A program made the translations under genes and the position numbers. Positions 1 to 8,000 of a stretch of DNA of 64,000 nt are shown here, one piece after another (the stretch's first letter is position 1; each line of letters begins with the position of its first letter). Under the pieces are notes generated by a model, which saw only the letters and a list, made by a program, of their open reading frames with translations, did not search any database and was not told the DNA's origin. The DNA comes from Lepidurus packardi (taxonomy: Eukaryota; Arthropoda; Branchiopoda; Notostraca; Triopsidae), in assembly GCA_023053545.1 (NCBI GenBank), contig JAKZAN010000047.1:434001-498000 (forward strand), in the 5' to 3' direction.

Positions 1-88
1 TGTTGACTGTTTTCATAACGTTTAGTTACCGCTGTGTGTATGAACGAGGACCTTTAAGTGACTGTTTAGGGCCTAGCCCTGTGACGAA
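1..88 (+). other. 5' leader of the retrotransposon with a 5-codon upstream ORF
   Basis: This segment carries no ORF1-frame extension: in-frame stops are at 23-25 (TAG) and 59-61 (TGA), so the ATG at 89 is the first usable start. An upstream ATG at 40-42 opens a tiny ORF (MNEDL) ending in TAA at 55-57, 31 bases before the ORF1 ATG, so it could dampen or tune ORF1 initiation. LINEs often carry an internal promoter in this region, but no specific promoter motif is recognisable. Whether position 1 is the true element end cannot be told. Confidence 0.5.
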
Positions 89-1459
89 ATGTTAAGGACT
101 CCGGAAAACTCGCCCGTAAAAGGGGGAATCCGTTTTCCTCAAGCCGGCCCGTCCCGCGCTCTCGAAGAAATAGAAATAGACTCGCCCAATCCAACCGTCA
201 CACTTCAACCTCAGGTGAAATGTCAATCGTGTGGAGACCTCTTTCAAAAAGACAAGCCTGCGGCTAAAAACTGCAAACCGTGTCGGGAAAAAAAACTAAA
301 CCCAGTTCAAGCGCAGAAACGTCCTATGCTATCCCCTTCAGACGACCTAGCGTTTCGAAAAAGGTCCTTTTCAATCGATGACCCTACGCAAACGTCTACG
401 TTGGATTACATCGTATCAACGCTTAGGTCATTGAAAGATAGTAACGACCTTCTGAATCAGGAAATTTTGGCACTTAAAGCGGAAGTTATTGGACTTCGCA
501 AAGACCTTGAAGAAGAACGCGGGAAACCTTCCTTGAAGCCTACTGTTAGAGATAATCAACCAAATCAATGCCAAGCCCCCTCGTCCTCTGCTCAAACAAG
601 CACTTGGACACAAGTTGTGAGGAGGAGAGCTAGACCACCACCCAAGGTGTCAACTACCTCAATTGCCACCCCTGCCATGCAAGAATCAGGTGAGCAAGAC
701 GAAGATGGCTTAACGCTATTTATCCAACAGGAAGATGAGACCAAACGAAACGCGGTCATTCCGAGGAAAGATCTCCTGAAGGTAATCGAGGACGACTTAT
801 CTAAAGCGTACCCAACAGCACCGAAACCTGTCCTTGTCGGGAAAACCCGAACGAACAGACTCGCCCTCACGTACAAAAGCCAAGAGGAGAAAACCACTTC
901 CGAATCCATCCTCGAATCGGCGGTTTTGCCAAGTTTGGGACCTGTTAAAATGGTTAAGAGACAACCAAACTTGGTGGTGGTTATCCACCAGCTTCCAAAG
1001 GACCAAAGCCTGCCCGAAATTTGTGAACACATCTCGGACAAAAACTCAAACTTGGGAATCATCTTTCAAGCGGATCAGGCAAAGTGGCTAAACCCCGATT
1101 TAAAAAAAGCGTATGGGTCTATCAAGTTCACCTGTAATTCAGCCGAGGAGAAGAAAAGTTTGTTGGAAGTTGGGGCCATCTTTGCGTTTAACCGCATAGT
1201 CCAAGTGGAAAACGTAAAACACCCTCAAATCCTTCAATGCTTCAACTGCCAGGCCTATGGCCATATGTCAGCGTCTTGCCGTGAAAAGACACCAACCTGC
1301 GGGAAATGTTCAAAGAATCACGACACAAGGCAATGCACGGAGGTAACGAAGAAATGTGCGAACTGCAAAGACAAACACTACGCATTTGACCCCGCTTGTC
1401 CCACTCGATTGAAGGAGATAGACGCAAAGGGCAAGAAGTCCGCGTCAAGGAGCAAATAG
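89..1459 (+). CDS. ORF1, Gag-like nucleic-acid-binding protein of the LINE (456 aa)
   Basis: This is probably the protein that coats the element RNA and forms the ribonucleoprotein with ORF2. Three zinc knuckles are visible: C384-C387-H392-C397 (CX2CX4HX4C), C404-C407-H411-C416 (CX2CX3HX4C) and C423-C426-H430-C437 (CX2CX3HX6C), the usual trio of R1/I/Jockey-type ORF1 proteins. Residues about 245-380 before them probably form the RRM-like fold typical of these proteins, but this rests on position and general composition. Residues about 103-145 have heptad-spaced hydrophobics and many charged residues, suggesting a coiled coil for self-association. An N-terminal C45-C48-C62-C65 motif (CX2C-X13-CX2C) looks like an extra zinc-binding site and is less usual. 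The start is the first ATG after in-frame stops, with G at -3. The tail is Lys/Arg/Ser-rich. The frame ends in TAG three bases before the ORF2 ATG. Confidence 0.93.
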   Translation: MLRTPENSPVKGGIRFPQAGPSRALEEIEIDSPNPTVTLQPQVKCQSCGDLFQKDKPAAKNCKPCREKKLNPVQAQKRPMLSPSDDLAFRKRSFSIDDPTQTSTLDYIVSTLRSLKDSNDLLNQEILALKAEVIGLRKDLEEERGKPSLKPTVRDNQPNQCQAPSSSAQTSTWTQVVRRRARPPPKVSTTSIATPAMQESGEQDEDGLTLFIQQEDETKRNAVIPRKDLLKVIEDDLSKAYPTAPKPVLVGKTRTNRLALTYKSQEEKTTSESILESAVLPSLGPVKMVKRQPNLVVVIHQLPKDQSLPEICEHISDKNSNLGIIFQADQAKWLNPDLKKAYGSIKFTCNSAEEKKSLLEVGAIFAFNRIVQVENVKHPQILQCFNCQAYGHMSASCREKTPTCGKCSKNHDTRQCTEVTKKCANCKDKHYAFDPACPTRLKEIDAKGKKSASRSK

Positions 1460-1470
1460 ACAATGGGATT
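1451..1470 (+). promoter_or_regulatory. ORF1 stop / ORF2 start junction: same frame, one TAG, ATG three bases later
   Basis: The sequence reads AGC AAA TAG ACA ATG GGA. Because both ORFs occupy the same reading frame, nothing but the amber codon separates them, so ORF2 could be made either by reinitiation after termination (stop and start three bases apart) or by occasional readthrough to an ORF1-ORF2 fusion. Either would give much less ORF2 than ORF1, as LINEs generally need. The sequence does not choose between the two; there is no TAATG or ATGA overlap of the kind known for SART1-type coupling. Confidence 0.6.
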
Positions 1471-4400
1471 GGTACGATTGATTGTGCAGAACATTCGTAA
1501 AAGCACATCTCAACTTACTGAAGTTGCTAGAGAGGCAAACAGTGAAGATGTAACCTTGGTTATTTTATTGGAGCCGCCACAGAACTACACTCAATCACGT
1601 ATCATGGGATTTGACGTTATTACTCCGTCTCTTGCTTATGAAGGAGTGATGCTGCTCCGTAAGCCAGACAGCCGTTTCTATGTCCTTGAAATAAAGGAAC
1701 TATACGCGAAAATCAGGTTGACAAACCCAGGAGGACGAGCGATATCCATACTTGCAATATATAGAAGGCACACAGCTAACACCGCGTCGCTTCTTGAAGA
1801 AGCCTGGGGAAATTACAACCAACACGACCCTGTGATAGTAACAGGAGATTTCAATGCCCATCACTGGCGGTGGGAGGATAAAGCTTCAGATATACCGGGA
1901 ATACAACTGTACGACTTTGCCACAGAACATCACTTGGACTTGATTAATGAATGGAATGTCCCAACATTTCACAACGAGCGTGGGCACAAATCGACTTTAG
2001 ACCTCACGTGGTGTTCCCCGCAATTAATCAAGACCACAGATTGGCACGTCCTGGATGAAGCAGAGTATTACAATGAATCAGATCACAAAGCCATAGTAAT
2101 TTCCCTTAATCTTTTGCAAACCCACACGGCAAGGACAACATGGTGCTACAGCAGGGTCAATTGGAAAGAACTCGCCTCTAACGTACGGGGTGAGGTACTG
2201 AAGGCATCACCTAAGTTCGCAGATCTTTCGAGCCCTATCGCTTTGGACATAGCCGTTGACAGGCTTACAACAATCATCCAGACGGAAATGACGAAAAGTA
2301 TCCCCAAAAAATCCGCAAATAACAGGAACAATCCTTGGTGGAATAGGGAGCTCCAAATCCTTCGTAAACAAATAGCGGCTGTGCTCAGACAGTACCGTAC
2401 ACACGGGGGCTCTGAGAGGGAAAAGTTATGGAAAGAAACCAGGAATGCCTATAGAGCGAAAACCAGGGAATTCAGGAATACGTATTGGTCTGAACAACTT
2501 AATACACCAGACAGCAGGGTTATTTGGAACCTAGACCGGCAAATGAGGGTCTACAATAATAACAAGCTCGAATTCCTGAGACGAAATGATGGAACGCCTT
2601 TCCCAGATGCGATTAAGAAATTAAATTTTGTGGCGACACACCTGCTGGACGGGGCCCCGGTAAATTCGCAAGAAGATTCCCTACGACGCCGTTCTTCCCT
2701 GTACAAAGCTCGGAAAACCAGAGGTTCTTTTTATGAAGCCCCTTTCACCAGGGAGGAAATTTCTGAGATAATCGAGGGACTCCAACCACGTAAAGCTGCT
2801 GGAGTGGATGAAATCCAAGCAATCATCATTAAATCCCTATGGAGTGTTATTGGCCCAACAGTGGTTAGCTTGTATAATGCCTCTCTGGCCCTGGAATATC
2901 ACCCCAAAGCATGGAAGACTGCTAAAGTTATTACGCTCCCTAAGCCGGGGAAGCAGAGCTACACGTCAATCAAGAGTTTTCGACCAATCTCCCTGCTACC
3001 GGTATTGGGGAAAATACTAGAAAAGGCAATAGCAAATCGGTTAAAGCTGTTTCTAGAAGATAACGATAAGTTGTCGGATATGCAATGGGGTTTTAGACCA
3101 GGGCGATCAACAGTGGATGCCATGGTGAATTTCAGCGATGCGATTTTGGATAGCTTCGATAAAGGAAAAGTCCTTTCAGCCTTACTGTTGGACATTTCCG
3201 GAGCATTTGACAATGTAAACCACGAAGTGTTAGTTGAAGAGCTTTGGGCGCTGAAAGTTCCATCACAAGTGACCAGATGGATTAAGAGTTTTCTCGAGAA
3301 ACGGAGAGCATATGTGGTTTTTGGTGAAGAAAAAAGCGATGTCGTCTCGATTATTAAGGGAGTTCCGCAAGGCTCTCCCCTATCACCGATATTATTCTTG
3401 ATGTACATTGATGGAGCGTTGGGATGCATAAAACGGAAGAAGATCGACATGCAAGCTTTCGCGGATGACCTGTTGATTTTTACATCGAGCACCTCCAGCG
3501 AGAAAAATGTCAAGCTTCTGAGCAACAACTTGGCTGCGCTCGAAAAATGGGCTAAGAAGCACCGACTACAGTTTGCGAAAGAAAAGACGGAATTAATTCA
3601 CTTTTCCAAAAAGCACCAACCAGAAGCCACACCCCTCGTTTGGGACGGTACGATAGTCCATTCTAAGGATGCGGTCAGGTACCTCGGTCTAGTTTATGAC
3701 AATAGTCTCACATGGACACACCATGTTAACCGTCTGGTAGTCCAATGCAATTTAACCCTGCAAAGGATACACAAAGTGATGAGATTTTCAAGAGCTGTCA
3801 CTTGCCGTCAGGTCCGTACTCTTTTTCAGACGACGGTCCTCTCAAAACTAAGCTACGCTTTCCCAGCCTGGTTCAACATCTCTTTGGCTAAGCTACGACC
3901 CATTATCCAACTGTATAGAAAGGGCCTGTTAGCAATAACAGGAGCCCTCAAAACAACCCCAACCGTTGCTTTGGAAATAGAATCGGGCCTACCACCATTC
4001 GATTTGTACCTCGAGAGATTAGTGCTCCGCCACTACGCTTCAAGATACTGGGACAAATGGCCCGTTTCCGAAGAGGTACCCAGGCACAGACGATACACGT
4101 CCTGTTTGGAGAGGGCAAGAGTACTTGCAGCCGTCGTCTGGAAGTCAAGCCCAGATTCCATAAAGGTAGCTCGTGGTTGGATAGAAGAAGCAACGATGAG
4201 TCAATGGAAGGAACGTTGGAATAATTCTCAGAGCCCGTTACAGGATCTGACCCATGGACCATCTCGTCAAGGAATAGTGCACGTCCACCTTCCCAGGACA
4301 ATCATCTCAAAGATGATTCAAGTGAGAACCACACACTTCCCAACCAGGAGCTACCTCCAACGAATCCAAAAATCCGACTCGGACCTATGTCCATGCCAGG

Positions 4401-4597
4401 ATAGAACTAGACATTACCTACCGCATCTACTGTTCCACTGTCGTCGACTCAACAAGCAACGTGCCCAACTACTCCAGAAGCTAAACAAGTTAAAAATCCA
4501 TTTTAACGCAAAAGAATTGCTAACCAGCCCTAAAGCTTTCAACACACTTACTATTTTTCTACACGAAGCGAATCAAAGTTGCATAAGCGAGTTCTAG
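1463..4597 (+). CDS. ORF2, APE-type endonuclease / reverse transcriptase of the LINE (1,044 aa)
   Basis: This is the target-primed reverse transcription enzyme: it nicks chromosomal DNA and copies the element RNA from the nick. The endonuclease is at residues 1-215, with Q9-N10, E37 in LLEPP, G128-D-F-N131 followed by A-H-H, D180 in STLDL, and S206-D-H208; these match the metal and catalytic positions of the APE/DNase I fold. The RT spans about 425-720: D577 in LLLDISGAFD (motif A), GVPQGSPLSP at 633-642 (motif B), and A667-D668-D669 in AFADD (motif C). A thumb region follows, with TTPTVALEIESGLPP at 831-845. A C-terminal Cys-His motif has C976, C978, H988 and C993. No RNase H acidic set is seen between the thumb and this motif. 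All key residues are present and no stop or frameshift is visible, so the enzyme may be active. The start is the ATG three bases after the ORF1 stop. Confidence 0.96.
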   Translation: MGLVRLIVQNIRKSTSQLTEVAREANSEDVTLVILLEPPQNYTQSRIMGFDVITPSLAYEGVMLLRKPDSRFYVLEIKELYAKIRLTNPGGRAISILAIYRRHTANTASLLEEAWGNYNQHDPVIVTGDFNAHHWRWEDKASDIPGIQLYDFATEHHLDLINEWNVPTFHNERGHKSTLDLTWCSPQLIKTTDWHVLDEAEYYNESDHKAIVISLNLLQTHTARTTWCYSRVNWKELASNVRGEVLKASPKFADLSSPIALDIAVDRLTTIIQTEMTKSIPKKSANNRNNPWWNRELQILRKQIAAVLRQYRTHGGSEREKLWKETRNAYRAKTREFRNTYWSEQLNTPDSRVIWNLDRQMRVYNNNKLEFLRRNDGTPFPDAIKKLNFVATHLLDGAPVNSQEDSLRRRSSLYKARKTRGSFYEAPFTREEISEIIEGLQPRKAAGVDEIQAIIIKSLWSVIGPTVVSLYNASLALEYHPKAWKTAKVITLPKPGKQSYTSIKSFRPISLLPVLGKILEKAIANRLKLFLEDNDKLSDMQWGFRPGRSTVDAMVNFSDAILDSFDKGKVLSALLLDISGAFDNVNHEVLVEELWALKVPSQVTRWIKSFLEKRRAYVVFGEEKSDVVSIIKGVPQGSPLSPILFLMYIDGALGCIKRKKIDMQAFADDLLIFTSSTSSEKNVKLLSNNLAALEKWAKKHRLQFAKEKTELIHFSKKHQPEATPLVWDGTIVHSKDAVRYLGLVYDNSLTWTHHVNRLVVQCNLTLQRIHKVMRFSRAVTCRQVRTLFQTTVLSKLSYAFPAWFNISLAKLRPIIQLYRKGLLAITGALKTTPTVALEIESGLPPFDLYLERLVLRHYASRYWDKWPVSEEVPRHRRYTSCLERARVLAAVVWKSSPDSIKVARGWIEEATMSQWKERWNNSQSPLQDLTHGPSRQGIVHVHLPRTIISKMIQVRTTHFPTRSYLQRIQKSDSDLCPCQDRTRHYLPHLLFHCRRLNKQRAQLLQKLNKLKIHFNAKELLTSPKAFNTLTIFLHEANQSCISEF

Positions 4598-4620
4598 TTA
4601 GCAGAGTTTTTGCCCTGCTG

Positions 4621-4707
4621 TCTCCCCCCCTCCACCCTCCTTGTCATGTGTCCCCCCCTCCACCCCCCTTTGTGTCCTATCCCCCTCTCCACCCTTTTGT
4701 TCTATGT
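4621..4707 (+). repeat. Three imperfect C-rich tandem units in the 3' UTR (27-31 bp each)
   Basis: Units start near 4,621, 4,649 and 4,680. Each has a run of 5-7 C, then a TCCACCC-type core, then a T/G-rich end (TTGTCATG, TTTGTGTCC, TTTTGTTCTATG). The minus strand therefore carries repeated G runs of 3-7 bases, enough for a possible G-quadruplex, and the plus strand could form an i-motif. Mammalian L1 elements carry a comparable tract of opposite polarity (G-rich on the sense strand) in their 3' UTR; that is an analogy, not homology. Confidence 0.8.
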
Positions 4708-4711
4708 GCTA

Positions 4712-4748
4712 TGTTAAAGGGTAATGCAGAAGCATCACCCCTTTAACA
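4712..4748 (+). other. Stem-loop 1 in the 3' UTR (10-bp stem, inner 4-bp stem, AGAA loop)
   Basis: Bases 4,712-4,721 (TGTTAAAGGG) pair perfectly with 4,739-4,748 (CCCTTTAACA). Inside, after a small internal loop, 4,724-4,727 (ATGC) pairs with 4,732-4,735 (GCAT), closing the loop AGAA. A perfect 10-bp stem with a second nested stem is unlikely by chance in a short UTR. A structural role in the element RNA is inferred. Confidence 0.7.
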
Positions 4749-4799
4749 ATTTTTTTAAAATTATTGACAATGTACAGAAGGCATATTTAAAAAAGCTTG

Positions 4800-4824
4800 A
4801 GGCAATAGGCGCGAGCCTACGCCT
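4800..4824 (+). other. Stem-loop 2 at the 3' terminus, closed by a GCGA (GNRA) tetraloop
   Basis: TAGGC at 4,806-4,810 pairs with GCCTA at 4,815-4,819 around the tetraloop GCGA, a member of the stable GNRA class. The stem continues after a small asymmetric bulge (AA opposite C) as AGGC at 4,800-4,803 with GCCT at 4,821-4,824. It lies 9 bases before the A tail, the place where UnaL2/ZfL2-type LINEs carry the hairpin recognised by their reverse transcriptase. That function is inferred here by position and shape. Confidence 0.72.
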
Positions 4825-4828
4825 GTTA

Positions 4829-4833
<5 letters not shown>

Positions 4834-4862
<29 letters not shown>
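4834..4862 (+). other. Poly(A) tail, 29 A, at the LINE-satellite junction
   Basis: An uninterrupted run of 29 A follows ATT at 4,831-4,833 and passes straight into TTAAGTCCGTAAGG, a satellite monomer. One or two of the last A residues could belong to the satellite (AATTAAGTCC). On the bottom strand the implied nick lies in an ACTTAATTAATT context, consistent with a TT/AA-type cleavage by an APE endonuclease. The tail's full length and purity suggest a recent insertion. Confidence 0.9.
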
Positions 4863-4864
<2 letters not shown>

Positions 4865-5090
4865 AAGTCCGTAAGGAATTAATTCAGTCCGTAAGGAATT
4901 AATTCAGTCCGTAAGGAATTAATTCAGTCCGTAAGGAATTAATTCAGTCCGTAAGGATTTAATTCAGTCCGTAAGGTATTAATTCAGTCCGTAAGGAATT
5001 AATTCAGTCCGTAAGGAATTAATTCAGTCCGTAAGGAATTAATTCAGTCCGTAAGGAATTAATTCAGTCCGTAAGGAATAAGTTCAGTAC
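4863..5090. repeat. Nearly uniform canonical monomers next to the retrotransposon
   Basis: About eleven monomers in a row are canonical apart from isolated single-base changes (GGATTT near 4,957, GGTATT near 4,976). The first diverged, shuffled variants appear from about 5,080. This is a low-diversity patch compared with the mosaic that follows. Confidence 0.7.
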
Positions 5091-8000
5091 ATAAGGAATT
5101 AATTCAGTCCGTAATAAATTAATTAAGTCCGTAATGAATTAATTCAGTCCGTAATGAATTAATTCAGTCCGTATGAAATTAATTCAGTCCGTAAGGAATA
5201 ACTTCAATACGTGAGGAAATAATTCAGTAAATAATGGATTAATTAAGTGCGTAATGAATTAATTCAGTCCGGATGAAATTAATTCAGTCCGTAAGGAATT
5301 AATTAAGGAATTAATTCAGTCCGTAAGGAATTAATTCAGTCCGTAAGGAATTAATTCAGTCAGTAAGGAATTAATTCAGATCGTAAGGAATTAATTCAGT
5401 CCGTAAGGAATTAATAAAATCCGTACGGAATTAATTCAGACCGTAAGGAATTAATTAAGTACGTAAGTAATTAATTAATTCCGTAAGGAATTAATTCAGT
5501 CCGTAAGGAATTCATTCAGTCCGTAAGTAGTTAATTCAGTAAGAAAGGAATTCAATAAATCCTAAAGAATTAATTCAGTCCGTAAGGAATTAATTCAGTC
5601 CGTAAGGAATAACTTCAATACGTAAGGAAATAATTTAGTCCGTAATGGATTAATTAAGTGCGTAATGAATTAATTCAGGCCGGATGAAATTAATTCAGTC
5701 CGTAAGGAATTAATTAAGGAATTAAGGAATTAATTAAGTCCGTAAGGAATTAATTCAGTCCGTAAGGAATTCATTCAGTCCATAAGGAATTAATTCAGTC
5801 AGTAAGGAATTAATTCAGTTCGTAAGGAATTAATTCAGTCCGTAAGGAATTAATTAATTCCGTAAGGAATTAATTCAGTCCGTAAGGAATTCATTCAGTC
5901 CGTAAGTAGTTAATTCAGTAAGAAAGGAATTCAATAAATCCTAAAGAATTAATTCAGTCAGTAAGGAACTAATTCAGTCCGTAAGGAATTAATTCAGTCC
6001 GTAAGGAATTAATTCAGTCCGTAAGGAATTAATTCAGTTCCTAAGGAATTAATTCAGTCCGTAAGGAATTATTTCAGTCCGTAATTAATTCATTAATTCC
6101 TTACGGAATTAATTAAGTCCATAATGAATTAATTCAGTCCGTAAGGAATTAATTCAGTCCGTAAGGAATTAATTCAGTCAGTAAGGAATTAATTCAGTTC
6201 GTAAGGAATTAATTCAGTCCGTAAGGAATTAATTAATTCCGTAAGGAATTAATTCAGTCCGTAAGGAATTCATTCAGTCCGTAAGTAGTTAATTCAGTAA
6301 GAAAGGAATTCAATAAATCCTAAAGAATTAATTCAGTCCGTAAGGAACTAATTCAGTCCCTAAGGAATTAATTCAGTCCGTAAGGAATTAATTCAGTCCG
6401 TAAGGAATTAATTCAGTGCGTAAGGAATTAATTCAGTCCGTAAGGAATTATTTCAGTCCGTAATTAATTCATTCATTCCTTACGGAATTAATTAAGTCCA
6501 TAATGAATTAATTCAGTCCGTAAGGAATTAATTCAGTCCGTAAGGAATTAATTAAATCCGTACGGAATTAATTCAGACCGTAAGGAATTAATTAAGTACG
6601 TAAGGAATTAATTAAGTCCGTAAGGAATTAATTAAGTCCGTAAAGAATTAATTCAGTCCGTAAGGAATTAATTAAGTCCGTAAGGTATTAATTCAGTCCG
6701 TAAGGAATTAATTCAGTCCGTAAGGAATTAATTCAGTCCGTAAGGAATTAATTCAGTCCGTAAGGAATTAATTAAGGAATTAAGGAATTAATTAAGGAAT
6801 TAAGGAATTAATTAAGGAATTAAGGAATTAATTCAGTCCGTAAGGAATTAATTCAGTCCGTAAGGAATTAATTCAGTCCGTAAGGAATTAATTCAGTCAG
6901 TAAGGAATTAATTCAGTCCGTAAGGAATTAATAAAATCCGAACGGAATTAATTCAGACCGTAAGGAATTAATTAAGTACGTAAGGAATTAATTAAGTCCG
7001 TAATGAATTAATTCAGTCCGTAATGAATTAATTCAGTCCGTATGAAATTAATTCAGTCCGTAAGGAATAACTTCAATACGTGAGGAAATAATTCAGTCCG
7101 TAAGGAATAACTTCAATACGTGAGGAAATAATTCAGTCCGTAATGGATTAATTAAGTGCGTAATGAATTAATTCAGTCCGGATGAAATTAATTCAGTCCG
7201 TAAGGAATTAATTCAGTCCGTAAGGAATTAATTCAGTCCGTAAGGAATTCATTCAGTCCGTAAGGAATTAATTCAGTCAGTAAGGAATTAATTCAGATCG
7301 TAAGGAATTAATTCAGTCCGTAAGGAATTAATAAAATCCGTACGGAATTAATTCAGACCGTAAGGAATTAATTAAGTACGTAAGGAATTCATTCAGTCCG
7401 TAAGTAGTTAATTCAGTAAGAAAGGAATTCAATAAATCCTAAAGAATTAATTCAGTCCGTAAGGAACTAATTCAGTCCGTAAGGAATTAATTCAGTCCGT
7501 AAGGAATTAATTCAGTCCGTAAGGAATTAATTCAGTTCGTAAGGAATTAATCCAGTCCGTAAGGAATTATTTCAGTCCGTAATTAATTCATTCATTCCTT
7601 ACGGAATTAATTAAGTCCATAATGAATTAATTCAGTCCGTAAGGAATTAATTCAGTCCGAAAGGAATTAATTAAATCCGTACGGAATTAATTCAGACCGT
7701 AAGGAATTAATTAAGTACGTAAGGAATTAATTAAGACCGTAAGGAATTAATTAAGTCCGTAAAGAATTAATTCAGTCCGTAAGGAAATAATTAAGTCCGT
7801 AAGGTATTAATTCAGTCCGTAAGGAATTAATTCAGTCCGTAAGGAATTAATTCAGTCCGTAAGGAATAACTTCAATACGTAAGGAAATAATTTAGTCCGT
7901 AATGGATTAATTAAGTGCGTAATGAATTAATTCAGTCCGGATGAAATTAATTCAGTCCGTAAGCAATTAATTAAGGAATTAATTAAGGAATTAAGGAATT

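Larger units (their letters stand above)
4598..4833 (+). other. 3' UTR of the retrotransposon
   Basis: The 236 bases between the ORF2 stop and the A tail are non-coding. They hold a C-rich tandem tract, a long stem-loop, a short A/T-rich spacer and a compact terminal stem-loop, each listed separately. No separate AATAAA precedes the tail; the closest hexamer, ATTAAA at 4,831-4,836, runs into the tail itself. In LINEs whose 3' ends have been studied, such structures are bound by the ORF2 protein to start reverse transcription, and that is the likely role here. Confidence 0.8.
1..4862 (+). mobile_element. Non-LTR (LINE) retrotransposon, both ORFs intact, poly(A)-tailed, 5' end possibly cut by the window
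   Basis: The order is leader, Gag-like ORF1, endonuclease-reverse transcriptase ORF2, 3' UTR and a 29-A tail, which is the layout of two-ORF APE-type LINEs. No LTR, integrase or RNase H signature is seen. Both ORFs are uninterrupted, which suggests a recent insertion. The 3' tail joins satellite DNA directly, at a broken monomer that begins TTAAGTCCG. The 5' flank is not visible, so neither a target-site duplication nor satellite on the left side can be confirmed. The clade is uncertain: the three-knuckle ORF1 suits R1/I/Jockey-type elements, while parts of ORF2 resemble the fungal Tad group. The alternative to insertion into the array is that the element sits at the array's edge. Confidence 0.93.

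Noticed and set aside
1..88. True 5' end and target-site duplication of the element
   Set aside because: No satellite or duplicated TTAAGTCC-type site is seen at the left edge; the element may start outside the window.
592..1091. Open frames in other phases overlapping ORF1 (plus 834-1091; minus 592-1062)
   Set aside because: They lie inside ORF1, have no recognisable domain and use the codon pattern of a shadow; ORF1 carries clear zinc knuckles.
4010..4290. RNase H domain between RT thumb and C-terminal Cys-His motif of ORF2
   Set aside because: Residues 850-940 show no spaced D-E-D-D set and no DGS-type motif, and the interval is short for the domain.
2959..4301. Minus-strand open frames (2,959-3,528 and 3,948-4,301) as antisense genes
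   Set aside because: They mirror the RT and C-terminal coding parts of ORF2, show no domain and have no support apart from being open.
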